In this document: positions 56,662-64,000 of the stretch, in pieces
Layout: every line of letters starts with the position of its first letter
Numbering within the stretch: the stretch's first letter is position 1
NCBI GenBank assembly: GCA_902727855.1
Contig: CACVAS010000107.1
Coordinates: 261,655 to 325,654, forward strand
From: an uncultured Sulfurovum sp.
Lineage (GTDB): Bacteria; Campylobacterota; Campylobacteria; Campylobacterales; Sulfurovaceae
Direction: 5' to 3'
Length of the DNA stretch: 64,000 nucleotides
Position numbers and translations under genes: made by a program
Notes under the pieces: model-generated
The model's input: the letters and a program-made list of their open reading frames with translations, nothing else
Database searches by the model: none
What the model was told of the DNA's origin: nothing

Positions 56662-58026
56662 TTATGTAAATAAAGGGTCAATAATGCCGTTATTGTTGGT
56701 CAATGTTTCTGGGTTTTCAATACCATATATTTTGTAAAGCGTTGCAGCAATACTCATAGGCTCAAAAGTGTAGGTATCTGGCTTTGGTTTGAGGTAGAGT
56801 CTATTATTACCACCTTGGTCTTCTAGTACAGTCTCTCCTACAATACCTTTATGGTTAAAATAGCCTTGGCCACCTAAAACATAAAAGTTTTGTAAATTTC
56901 CATGGTCCCACCCTTGCGCAGCATTGAGGTTAACGTTTCTTCCAAATTCACCAAATACCATAATGTTTATCTGTTGCTCTTTCCCCATAGCTTTAATATG
57001 TGCCATGGCAGATTTAAGCGTAGAAAAAAGGCTTTCTAAACGATCAACATATTCTCGTGCATTGTTATGGTCATCCCAACCACCTAACCCACCCGCACCT
57101 ACTGTAATAACCTTTGTATCTGGGTTATGACTTAGCACTTTTACCGCTGTTTCAATACGGTCTGCAAACTGACTATTTTCAGGGTAAGCATCTGCTCCTA
57201 AGTCTGGTGTTGTAGCTGTAGAAATATTGTCTATAAAGTCACTGAGTGATGCTCTTCTTTCAAAAGCATTCTTGATTTTACCACTTTGGTTTTGTGATTG
57301 TGCAAGAGCATCCATACTTTGGTGGAGTGTGGCATCAAAGCCACTTTCATTATTATCATTATAGAATGGAATAGATGACTCCTCACTTGTATAGTATCGC
57401 CAATCACGTTCATAACGGCTATATGGATTGTCCAAGTCTTCGTTGAGTGCAACAGGTTTTAAATAACTGTTAAGAGGGAGTTCTCCTTCTGTATAAAAGC
57501 GTGACTCTCCCTCTAGGGTAATAAAAGGCATGATTGTATTTTCATCTACAATGCCATTGGCTTCTAATATTTGTGCCAAGTTTGTGAGTACCCCAGCATT
57601 GTCATCATCAAAAGAGCCTTTTTGATTTTGTGCAGTACAAAGACCATGCGCTTTATTATTGTTGTCTTCTCGTACTTGAGAATAACATGAGCGAAATAGT
57701 GTCATGTCTCCACTGGCTAGTAGTGTCTCCATATGTTCTCCACCAGCTTCTTCCCAGCAACTATTTTCTGTTTTCGTAATGGTACCAAAGTAGTCATAGT
57801 CCGTTTGTGAAGCAGTATTTATTTCATCTAGGTTTGTGAGGTTTGCACCAAGTTGGCTGGCACCACCATATTGAAATATAATAATAGTCTGTGCTTCATT
57901 GGCATTGTGTATACCTGTAGAAAATACAATTTCATTAATATCTAACTTTTTACTATAGGTAAACGTAGGTACGAAGACTGCTGAACCTAAGAGCATTGAT
58001 AATTTTATAAAATTTCTTCTTTTCAT
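56662..58026 (-). CDS. DUF1501 protein with Tat signal
   Basis: 454 residues from the ATG at 58026 (RBS gaggt; an ATG at 58041 would be inside the RBS). Twin-arginine signal KRRNFIKLSMLLGSAVF, then a sulfatase/alkaline-phosphatase-like fold typical of DUF1501: IFQYGGASQLGAN, HGLCTAQNQKG, GGLGGWDDHNN, MVFGEFGRN, GWDHGN. It is exported folded by Tat. DUF1501 and DUF1800 proteins occur as pairs in many bacteria; their joint function is unknown. It begins 1 bp after the DUF1800 stop codon. Confidence 0.88.
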   Translation of the reverse strand: MKRRNFIKLSMLLGSAVFVPTFTYSKKLDINEIVFSTGIHNANEAQTIIIFQYGGASQLGANLTNLDEINTASQTDYDYFGTITKTENSCWEEAGGEHMETLLASGDMTLFRSCYSQVREDNNNKAHGLCTAQNQKGSFDDDNAGVLTNLAQILEANGIVDENTIMPFITLEGESRFYTEGELPLNSYLKPVALNEDLDNPYSRYERDWRYYTSEESSIPFYNDNNESGFDATLHQSMDALAQSQNQSGKIKNAFERRASLSDFIDNISTATTPDLGADAYPENSQFADRIETAVKVLSHNPDTKVITVGAGGLGGWDDHNNAREYVDRLESLFSTLKSAMAHIKAMGKEQQINIMVFGEFGRNVNLNAAQGWDHGNLQNFYVLGGQGYFNHKGIVGETVLEDQGGNNRLYLKPKPDTYTFEPMSIAATLYKIYGIENPETLTNNNGIIDPLFT

Positions 58027-58027
58027 C

Positions 58028-60721
58028 TTACTGTACCTCATTTAAAGTATATGTTTCTGTAAGTCTAGATATGTAGTCTAAAACAATGATAGTGACGTTT
58101 CGTTTAAACTTTTCACGCTGACTTAACTGTTGTTCTGCATCGCTATATGTTCTTACAATGTCAAAATTATAACGTAGTATGTTTTCTCCATTATCTTCAT
58201 AAAGCATGTGATTTTTAAAGAGCGTAAGTTCATCACTGTTGGCAGGTCGACTTAGGATACTATGGAAAATATAGTGTATTAAAGAGACAAGTGATGCTTC
58301 TTCATCATTTTCATCAAAATCAAAGTGTTCATTAGACACAAACGCTTCTCCCCAACCATGACGTGACCATGAATTATAGTCAGTTTCTTTGGATGGATCA
58401 GATTGTCGTAAAAAGATTCGTTCTCGAATATATTTATGATAGTTAGCAAACGAGAGTGTATCTAAAGGTACACGTTTGATTTTTCCTAGTTTATATTTCA
58501 TACTTGCTTGATGCATATCTTCCAATCTATCTTTAAACTCATGAAATGTGCCTCTTCTATGTTTAAAATAGGTTTTTCTAGCACTAGAAAAGAATAATTC
58601 TTCTGCACTTTTTGACCTTGTTGTATGTAAAAGATACTCTTCTGAAAAGACAATTTGCAATAGAATATCTTGCCATGTTTCAGGATTAGAAGCGACGATA
58701 GATGCCGTAATTTCTGATTGTTTAGTCATTGATGTTTGTGGAAAGAAAAATGAGACCAAACGTTGTGTGACACCATACGTAAACAAGTCAGATTTGACAA
58801 GTTCTCTATAAAAGTCATCACCATTGTAAATGGTTGTACCAAATAATGAAAGAGGATCTGTATTTTGGTTAAGACCAACAACAAGGGTATTACCATCTGT
58901 GTCTAGTTTCCAGTTTTGTAAAGCCTTACCAGCTATGGGTACGTGCGAGTCATTCATGTCTAGTGCAAAAATTTCTAACATCTCTCTACCGTTGTCTTCG
59001 GGGCTTCTAAATCGTCTCCAGTTGTCTTCACTCATCATATGTACATAGCTCATGTAACGCATGCCACTCTCTTCACCTAACATCACGACAAGACGGTTAT
59101 AGACTGTTGCGATGTTAGGGGTATGTGTAGACTCCAGTTCATATGCTGGTGAAAACATTATAGTTTGAGTAAGGATGTATGCCATCCAGTTTCTCAAAAA
59201 GTAATGGTCTAAAGAAGGCATGGCATAAAAACGTGTGAGTATATTGACTGCTTCTTGTTCATTCCAGCTAGATTGTTGATAGATATCATCATCAACAATA
59301 TGTGTCTCTAACCATGCTGTATCTGTTGTGTCTACCAATAGTCCATCACGTACAGACGCTACAAAGTTACCAGCAGCTATTTTTTCTTTTAACTCAGTGT
59401 AAGGGTAAGCATAAAAGAGTGTTGTGAGTAGTTTATTGGCTATTTGTTCTTTTTGTAAGTCACTAAGCGCATTGAATGTGTTGTTATTAAGTTGGGTTAG
59501 TCCATAATTTTCAGTAACTAAATCTTGGTAATAAAAGGTAAGACCTTTATAAGAAAGTGCATATTTTGGGTCGCTTTGTTTATTGATAGCTAGAATTAAA
59601 GGTTCACTCTGATGACCTGCATCATCTTCTAGTAGTATGGTAAAGGTTTTGATGCCATCCTCACCGGAAGTATCTAGTGTTAAAGTTAAAATCCCACTTG
59701 CATTGATTGTATCTATATACACAGCATTGACAAATACTTTAGTCCCAGCTTCACCACTTAGCTCGATAGACTCTGTACTGTTTTGTGTTTGCGCTGGTGG
59801 TACAAAGTTTAATGTTGGTTTTTGTGGGCCTTGATTATCTGTGTCATTTGTATCACCCCATTTATAGGTTACATCTGCAAATCCTGCTTCATAGCCATAA
59901 ACTTTCATCACCAGCATTTCTGTGGTATTCCCAGTAATTTTAATATATTCATGTCCAGTTTGTACACCTGTACCATTGTATCCTGACCATGTGATATTCA
60001 TGTCATGATAGAGGATATTTTGTTCAGTCGGACCAGAAAGTAGCCCAGTAGGCTGCCATGAGACAATGGCAGTACCATCTTTAGCGTAAAGCTGTATATC
60101 TAAGTCTTTGTCAGAAGTAAGATTAATCTCGAGGTTTTGAATATTTGGAGGAATCGTGCCTACGAGGTTCGTGGCTTGATGTAATATCTCTTGTTGAAAT
60201 GTTCCGTTACCTTCATTACTTGAGGTACAGCCTACTTTTCCTGTCCAAGAGTAGTTAACGGTAGCATAACCTGCATGATATCCAAAGGCTTTCATCGTCA
60301 TTGTGGTATTTGTCGGTTCACCTATTTCAATATATTCATGACCTTTCTCTCCATTAAAGCCATTATAACCACTATAGGTAATGTTAATATCTTGATAAGG
60401 TTTTGTCGCTAGATCTTTTTGATTATGAATACCATAAGGCCAGTGTACAATTTTATCATCATTCGTACCATAAAGACGAATGTCGACATCTTTATCTGAG
60501 ATAAGTTCAATACGTAAACCTTCTATCCCTTGTGGGATATGACCTACTGTTGTGGTATTTTCATAGTCACCAGCATAATGTACAATCTGTTGTTCAAAAG
60601 TTCCTGACCCAGAACAATCTCCAAAATTAAACCCTGCATTGACCTGTGATATAAATAGTGCAAATGCAAATAAACCTTTTTTGAATAAACCAATGTTCTG
60701 AATTTTAATGTCCCTAAGCAT
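58028..60721 (-). CDS. Secreted DUF1800 protein with the twin N-terminal module
   Basis: 897 residues. Signal peptide (to about residue 29, FALFISQVNA). Residues 30-290 are two copies of the same module that starts the DUF285 protein at 2953-4866 (GSGTFEQQIVHY, GIEGLRIEL, YSGYNG, MKAFGYHAGYA), each led by a Cys. An Ig-like domain follows (about 300-385), then DUF1800 (about 400-897: WMAYILTQTIMF, SHVPIAGKALQNWKLD, SRPANSDELTLF). DUF1800 proteins are periplasmic or surface proteins of unknown biochemistry. RBS gggag 6 nt upstream. Paired with the DUF1501 gene. Confidence 0.88.
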   Translation of the reverse strand: MLRDIKIQNIGLFKKGLFAFALFISQVNAGFNFGDCSGSGTFEQQIVHYAGDYENTTTVGHIPQGIEGLRIELISDKDVDIRLYGTNDDKIVHWPYGIHNQKDLATKPYQDINITYSGYNGFNGEKGHEYIEIGEPTNTTMTMKAFGYHAGYATVNYSWTGKVGCTSSNEGNGTFQQEILHQATNLVGTIPPNIQNLEINLTSDKDLDIQLYAKDGTAIVSWQPTGLLSGPTEQNILYHDMNITWSGYNGTGVQTGHEYIKITGNTTEMLVMKVYGYEAGFADVTYKWGDTNDTDNQGPQKPTLNFVPPAQTQNSTESIELSGEAGTKVFVNAVYIDTINASGILTLTLDTSGEDGIKTFTILLEDDAGHQSEPLILAINKQSDPKYALSYKGLTFYYQDLVTENYGLTQLNNNTFNALSDLQKEQIANKLLTTLFYAYPYTELKEKIAAGNFVASVRDGLLVDTTDTAWLETHIVDDDIYQQSSWNEQEAVNILTRFYAMPSLDHYFLRNWMAYILTQTIMFSPAYELESTHTPNIATVYNRLVVMLGEESGMRYMSYVHMMSEDNWRRFRSPEDNGREMLEIFALDMNDSHVPIAGKALQNWKLDTDGNTLVVGLNQNTDPLSLFGTTIYNGDDFYRELVKSDLFTYGVTQRLVSFFFPQTSMTKQSEITASIVASNPETWQDILLQIVFSEEYLLHTTRSKSAEELFFSSARKTYFKHRRGTFHEFKDRLEDMHQASMKYKLGKIKRVPLDTLSFANYHKYIRERIFLRQSDPSKETDYNSWSRHGWGEAFVSNEHFDFDENDEEASLVSLIHYIFHSILSRPANSDELTLFKNHMLYEDNGENILRYNFDIVRTYSDAEQQLSQREKFKRNVTIIVLDYISRLTETYTLNEVQ

Positions 60722-60852
60722 TATAACTCCCTTTTCTTTTTTCTAGTATAACAAGTTATAACTTAATACTATAGAAAATCTATAGCCTTGGTTTAATAGA
60801 GTTTTAGTTAAAATTTTTTAAAGTTAAATAAACAAATTTAAGGAAAAATATT

Positions 60853-61359
60853 ATGAAAAAATTATTTTTAAGTCTAATATTTATAAGTTCAATCGTCATG
60901 GCTGACTCATTTGGGCAACTAGGTATAGGGTATGCAAAAGGCAATAATTCTGATAATTATGTCACAGCATTTGGCTCTATTAAAGTGTTGAGCAATATAG
61001 GTGCAAGATTGGAGTATAGTAAAAATATTTCAGAACACTCTTCTTTTTCTAAGGAAGACATTAGTAGATATGGCTTGTTTGCTACATACACTTTACCTCT
61101 AGTTTCAGGTTTGTCTCTCACACCTAAAGTAGGCCTAGTTAAAACTGATGGTGCTTTTAAAATTACTGATACGGTCAAAGAGATAACAGACTCTTCAACA
61201 GATTTCACTTTTGGGTTAGAAGTAAACTATCAGTTAAATGAGAGTATCTCTGCATTTGTAGGCTACACAGACTATGGTGATGAACTAGATATTAAAGATA
61301 TAGATACATCAAAACTCGACACCGCAAACTATCTTTTTGGTATTAAGATAGACTTATAG
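60853..61359 (+). CDS. Outer-membrane beta-barrel protein, 168 residues
   Basis: Signal peptide KKLFLSLIFISSIVMA, then amphipathic strands ending in aromatic or hydrophobic residues (GQLGIGYAKG, YGLFATYTL, FTFGLEVNYQL, ANYLFGIKIDL). The terminal strand with its final Leu fits an OmpA/OmpW-size eight-stranded barrel. No specific porin family recognised. Confidence 0.75.
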   Translation: MKKLFLSLIFISSIVMADSFGQLGIGYAKGNNSDNYVTAFGSIKVLSNIGARLEYSKNISEHSSFSKEDISRYGLFATYTLPLVSGLSLTPKVGLVKTDGAFKITDTVKEITDSSTDFTFGLEVNYQLNESISAFVGYTDYGDELDIKDIDTSKLDTANYLFGIKIDL

Positions 61360-61363
61360 AAGT

Positions 61364-62407
61364 CTATTGACACTTCTTGTCTATGTAGTCTTGCACAAAC
61401 TGACGTACATCTGCATAGACAAAAGAGTCTTTGTAGCCTTCTATTTTCCCACCACTTGCATTGACATGACCGCCACCATTACCAATATGTGCTGCCATGG
61501 CTGAGACATCCAATTTGTTATTACTTCTTAAAGAAAAGTTTCCTCTAAAGTTTACATCCATGTAAAATGCATACTCTTCATTGGCTACCATGGAAGCATT
61601 TCCTATGATAGAAGCATTTCCTACGTTATAACCTAGAATACCTTTGTGACCTTTGTACTCTATAGTGAGACGTTGTTTGTCTGTTGTTAGAAGGTTTGTC
61701 ACATAAGTAGCAACCAAGTTGTCTTTTGTGTCGTTTTTATCTTGTCTAAAAAATGCTTTTTTTGTTTGATGTATGGCATCATCTAAGGCAATGGGCGCTT
61801 CTTCTGTTTCAACTAGATTTTTTGCAACTGCTATCATAGAGAGTTTAAACGCTCTGTCCTCAGCAGGGAATAAGATACGTCCTATTTCTCTTGCGCCAGA
61901 TATCATCCCTAGCATGACTTTCCCATATTCAAAGAGTTCATCTTCATTTACCCAAATGTCTATGGCATTGATGGCTTTGACAATACGAGCTAAATCATTA
62001 CTCTTATCAAAATCATAATGTCTTTGTAACCACTCATAGGTAATAAGCGTAGCACATCGTTTAGTATCTAAGTAGTACCAAGCAAAACGTTCTGCTGCTG
62101 ATGCACCCGTGGCGTGGTGGTCTAAAAGTTGTAATTTTGCACCAATACGTATAGATTCTTTTTCTATCCAATTGGCTTCTTTGGTTGTAAGATTGAGGTC
62201 GGTAATGAGGATAAGTGCTTCTACCTTTTCCCCATAAATAAACTTATCTTGTTCTATTTTTTTTACAATTTCACCTAATCGTGCAGGGACTTCTGGCCCA
62301 TAGTTTGCATTATAACAATCTATAGTCTCAAAACATTGTTGTGAGAGGTATTGACAGCCATAGCCATCGAGGTCTATGTGAGAGAGGTGGTAAATGTGTT
62401 GATTCAT
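61364..62407 (-). CDS. DHH-family phosphoesterase
   Basis: 347 residues. DHH motifs: HIDLDGYG (Asp pair), ILITDLNL, LLDHHATG (the DHH itself), and the DHHA1 domain GNGGGHVNASGGKIEGY. Such enzymes hydrolyse oligoribonucleotides, pAp or cyclic dinucleotides. The exact substrate cannot be read. Distinct from RecJ, which is much longer. Confidence 0.88.
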   Translation of the reverse strand: MNQHIYHLSHIDLDGYGCQYLSQQCFETIDCYNANYGPEVPARLGEIVKKIEQDKFIYGEKVEALILITDLNLTTKEANWIEKESIRIGAKLQLLDHHATGASAAERFAWYYLDTKRCATLITYEWLQRHYDFDKSNDLARIVKAINAIDIWVNEDELFEYGKVMLGMISGAREIGRILFPAEDRAFKLSMIAVAKNLVETEEAPIALDDAIHQTKKAFFRQDKNDTKDNLVATYVTNLLTTDKQRLTIEYKGHKGILGYNVGNASIIGNASMVANEEYAFYMDVNFRGNFSLRSNNKLDVSAMAAHIGNGGGHVNASGGKIEGYKDSFVYADVRQFVQDYIDKKCQ

Positions 62408-62544
62408 AAAAAACCTTGTATGATTTAAAAGCGACTAGTCGCGAGAGCTTCCTAGAGAAGGAAACCTAGTGTTAACGTAGTTTTGTTGAGTTTTGCTTAA
62501 AAAGCACCCTTTAAATAGGAGGGTGGTAAACGTGTTGATGCATC
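62408..62544 (-). other. Intergenic hairpin cluster between the DHH gene and the Rrf2-type regulator
   Basis: Within 137 bp: a perfect 12-bp palindrome gcgactagtcgc (62431-62442), ttcct/aggaa close behind it, and accct/agggt about 60 nt later. Probably the end of the regulator transcript plus a regulatory site for the DHH gene. Confidence 0.35.
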
Positions 62545-62943
62545 TTATAAGATATCTCCAATCATAAGACCATTTAAAAAATCATCAATTTTAGTTTGAA
62601 ACTTCATCAAAAATGGGGAGATAGCACAGTTACCAATGCTACCATTGGGACAGGTTTCTGCGTAACTTGTACAGTCAAAAACAGCAGGATACTTACCCTC
62701 AGCAGCATAAATAACTTCTCTCACTGACACTTCACTAAGATTTCTTGTAAGTATAAAACCACCATGTGCACCTTTTCTGGATTCTAGTACATTATGTTTT
62801 GCAAGACTTTGTAGTATCTTTGCTAAAAAGTTTTTTGGAATACAGAGTTCATTAGCAATTTGTTCCGCCCCTAGAGGTACATCAGATTTTTGCAAAAAGT
62901 CTAAAGCGAGCAAAGCATATTCACTAGCACGTGTCAGTAGCAT
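62545..62943 (-). CDS. Rrf2-family regulator with iron-sulfur cysteines (IscR-like)
   Basis: 132 residues. Winged-helix head (ASEYALLALDFLQKS, IANELCIPKNFLAKILQSL, RKGAHGGFIL) and three cysteines at 91, 98 and 106 in the spacing used by IscR-type regulators to hold a 2Fe-2S cluster. Likely senses iron-sulfur or redox state; target genes are not evident. Confidence 0.88.
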   Translation of the reverse strand: MLLTRASEYALLALDFLQKSDVPLGAEQIANELCIPKNFLAKILQSLAKHNVLESRKGAHGGFILTRNLSEVSVREVIYAAEGKYPAVFDCTSYAETCPNGSIGNCAISPFLMKFQTKIDDFLNGLMIGDIL

Positions 62944-63037
62944 ATTGAACCTTTCAATTAATTAGGACAATTTTACTCTAATTTATATTAAGCAGAGATG
63001 ATAAGACAAGTATAAGCCTTAGGTAAGTTAAATTGAC

Positions 63038-63043
63038 TATAAT
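63038..63043 (+). promoter_or_regulatory. -10 box of rpsO
   Basis: TATAAT 43 bp before the rpsO ATG; no clear -35. Confidence 0.5.
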
Positions 63044-63086
63044 TGCGAACTCAATTTTGAGAATTTATACCAATCAGGAGGTCATT

Positions 63087-63356
63087 ATGGCTTTAGATCA
63101 GGCGAAAAAAGCAGATATCATTGCTAAGTATGCTAAAAAAGACGGCGACACAGGTTCAACAGAAGTACAAGTAGCTCTTATTACAGAGAGAATTAAGTAT
63201 TTAACTGAACACCTTAAAACAAATAAGAAAGATCACTCATCAAGACTAGGACTACTTAAACTTGTAGGACAAAGAAGAAGACTAATGAGATACTTGAAAA
63301 AAGTTGATCTTACTAGATGGAACACTATTAAAGTTGACTTAGGAATAAGAAACTAA
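63087..63356 (+). CDS. rpsO: 30S ribosomal protein S15
   Basis: 89 residues from the ATG at 63087, which has an excellent aggagg RBS 4 nt upstream; an in-frame upstream start at 63033 would lack one. GDTGSTEVQVALITERI, LKTNKKDHSSRLGLLKLVG and RRRLMRYLKK are the S15 core that binds 16S rRNA. Usually next to pnp in other bacteria, but here 20 kb away. Confidence 0.97.
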   Translation: MALDQAKKADIIAKYAKKDGDTGSTEVQVALITERIKYLTEHLKTNKKDHSSRLGLLKLVGQRRRLMRYLKKVDLTRWNTIKVDLGIRN

Positions 63357-63699
63357 TCTAAGGTATCATTCGTTCGTTCATATTTTCTATCATTATGTAT
63401 ATGTTTGCTATTATCTAACATATACATATTAAATCTTCTACTCAGATTAACTTTCACTACATAACTATATTTCTTATACACTCAAAACTATATTATTACT
63501 GTTTATTATACAGACATATAGGTATATATAATTATACCTACAAGAGGGTATTTCTGATTTCATTATTTGCTTTAACTATTAGTATGCTAAAATACATAGC
63601 ATATGAATGTATTATACTTTATATTGTAATTAAAATGCGCGGCTTATTTAAAACATTCTAAAAAGATAGGCAGATAATTTATAAATTAAGGAAAAAGAG
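63357..63699 (+). other. AT-rich intergenic region after rpsO
   Basis: 343 bp with no credible ORF. It holds a perfect 11-bp inverted repeat atgtatatgtt/aacatatacat (63395-63405 with 63417-63427, 11-nt loop), which could end the rpsO transcript though its stem is A/T only. The rest holds nothing I can interpret until RBS taagga before the next gene. Confidence 0.5.
63395..63427 (+). terminator. A/T-only hairpin downstream of rpsO
   Basis: Eleven perfect base pairs with an 11-nt loop, 39 bp past the rpsO stop codon. No strong T run follows, so it may be a protein site instead. Confidence 0.35.
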
Positions 63700-64000
63700 A
63701 TGAAAATTAAACAATCAATGTGGCTCAAGCTATTGATACCACAACTGTTTTTACTGTTTGCAACGGTGTTGCAAGCAGGGGTAAGTGGTACGGTCTTTAG
63801 AGACTTGCCAGTCAATGGTACCACACTCAATACCTATGGTGTTGAAGATGCCAATGAGTTAGGTGTAGAAGGTGTGACTGTTACTGCCTATCCAAGTGGT
63901 GCTGCTTCAGTTAGCACAACCACAGATGCAAGTGGTGCATGGACACTAGCTACAACAACAGATGTAAGAATAGAATTTTCTGGATGGCCAAGCTACCTAG
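63700..64000 (+). CDS. Secreted SdrD-B-like repeat protein, 3' end outside window
   Basis: The frame is open from ATG 63700 to the window edge (100 codons). Signal peptide LLIPQLFLLFATVLQA, then GVSGTVFRDLPVNG, GVEGVTVTAYPSGA and TTDASGAWTL, the pattern of an SdrD B-like (calcium-binding, Cna_B-type) domain. Likely a large surface protein like the one at the left edge. RBS taagga 9 nt upstream. Confidence 0.8.
   Translation, partial: MKIKQSMWLKLLIPQLFLLFATVLQAGVSGTVFRDLPVNGTTLNTYGVEDANELGVEGVTVTAYPSGAASVSTTTDASGAWTLATTTDVRIEFSGWPSYL

Noticed and set aside
1..64000. Insertion sequences or prophage
   Set aside because: No transposase, integrase or phage structural genes were seen; the DUF867 gene is the only phage-type protein.

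Overview
The window is about 64 kb of low-GC bacterial chromosome. It most likely comes from a free-living Campylobacterota (Epsilonproteobacteria) of the Sulfurovum/Sulfurimonas type. That placement is inferred from gene content and order: bamD next to lon, rdd-lptD-J-protein-phosphoribosyltransferase-pnp in a row, a stand-alone atpE, TATAAT-type -10 boxes mostly without clear -35 boxes, and family-level resemblance of the proteins. I could not run any search. Most of the window is dense housekeeping sequence. The accessory parts are the two edges (large secreted repeat proteins), a secreted DUF1800/DUF1501 pair, an Mrp antiporter operon of different base composition, a small toxin-antitoxin pair, and a five-gene AT-rich cassette upstream of recR.

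Layout. 1-4866 (minus): a very large secreted protein with LamG-like and Calx-beta domains, cut by the window edge, and a secreted protein with DUF285/BspA-type repeats behind a structured leader. 5147-8350 (plus): bamD and lon. 8392-13726 (minus): a multistep phosphorelay (Hpt protein, hybrid kinase, single-domain regulator). 13938-16162 (minus): uvrC and a DciA-like gene, head to head with a small lipoprotein and nadB. 18189-25572 (plus): a nine-gene Mrp-type Na+/H+ antiporter operon with three antiporter-like subunits. 25941-35933: guaA, a PIN toxin-antitoxin pair, glnS with a GatB/YqeY-like tail, a zinc-ribbon/transglutaminase pair, htpG, a membrane protein, a cation diffusion facilitator and hemD. 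35934-36323 is a structured non-coding stretch before purD (6S RNA is the best guess). 36324-44569: purD, an RDD protein, lptD, a small J-protein, a phosphoribosyltransferase, pnp, an unknown gene and atpE. 44665-47657: tRNA-Leu(GAG), HU, an FAH-like protein, dnaJ and a Dabb protein.

47736-56085 is the most interesting part. It is an apparently co-translated cassette of a SNF2 helicase, a 1073-residue Hsp90/sacsin-type ATPase with a C-terminal zinc/HNH-like tail, a protein with an R-x4-H (HEPN-type) motif, a poly-gamma-glutamate-hydrolase-like zinc enzyme, and a DUF1016/PDDEXK nuclease. Four of the five junctions, including the one into recR, overlap by 1-4 nt. This looks like an anti-phage or anti-plasmid system that I cannot match to a named one. 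After recR come DUF1501 and DUF1800 proteins (minus), an outer-membrane barrel, a DHH phosphoesterase, an Rrf2/IscR-type regulator, rpsO, and the start of an SdrD-B-like secreted protein that runs off the right edge.
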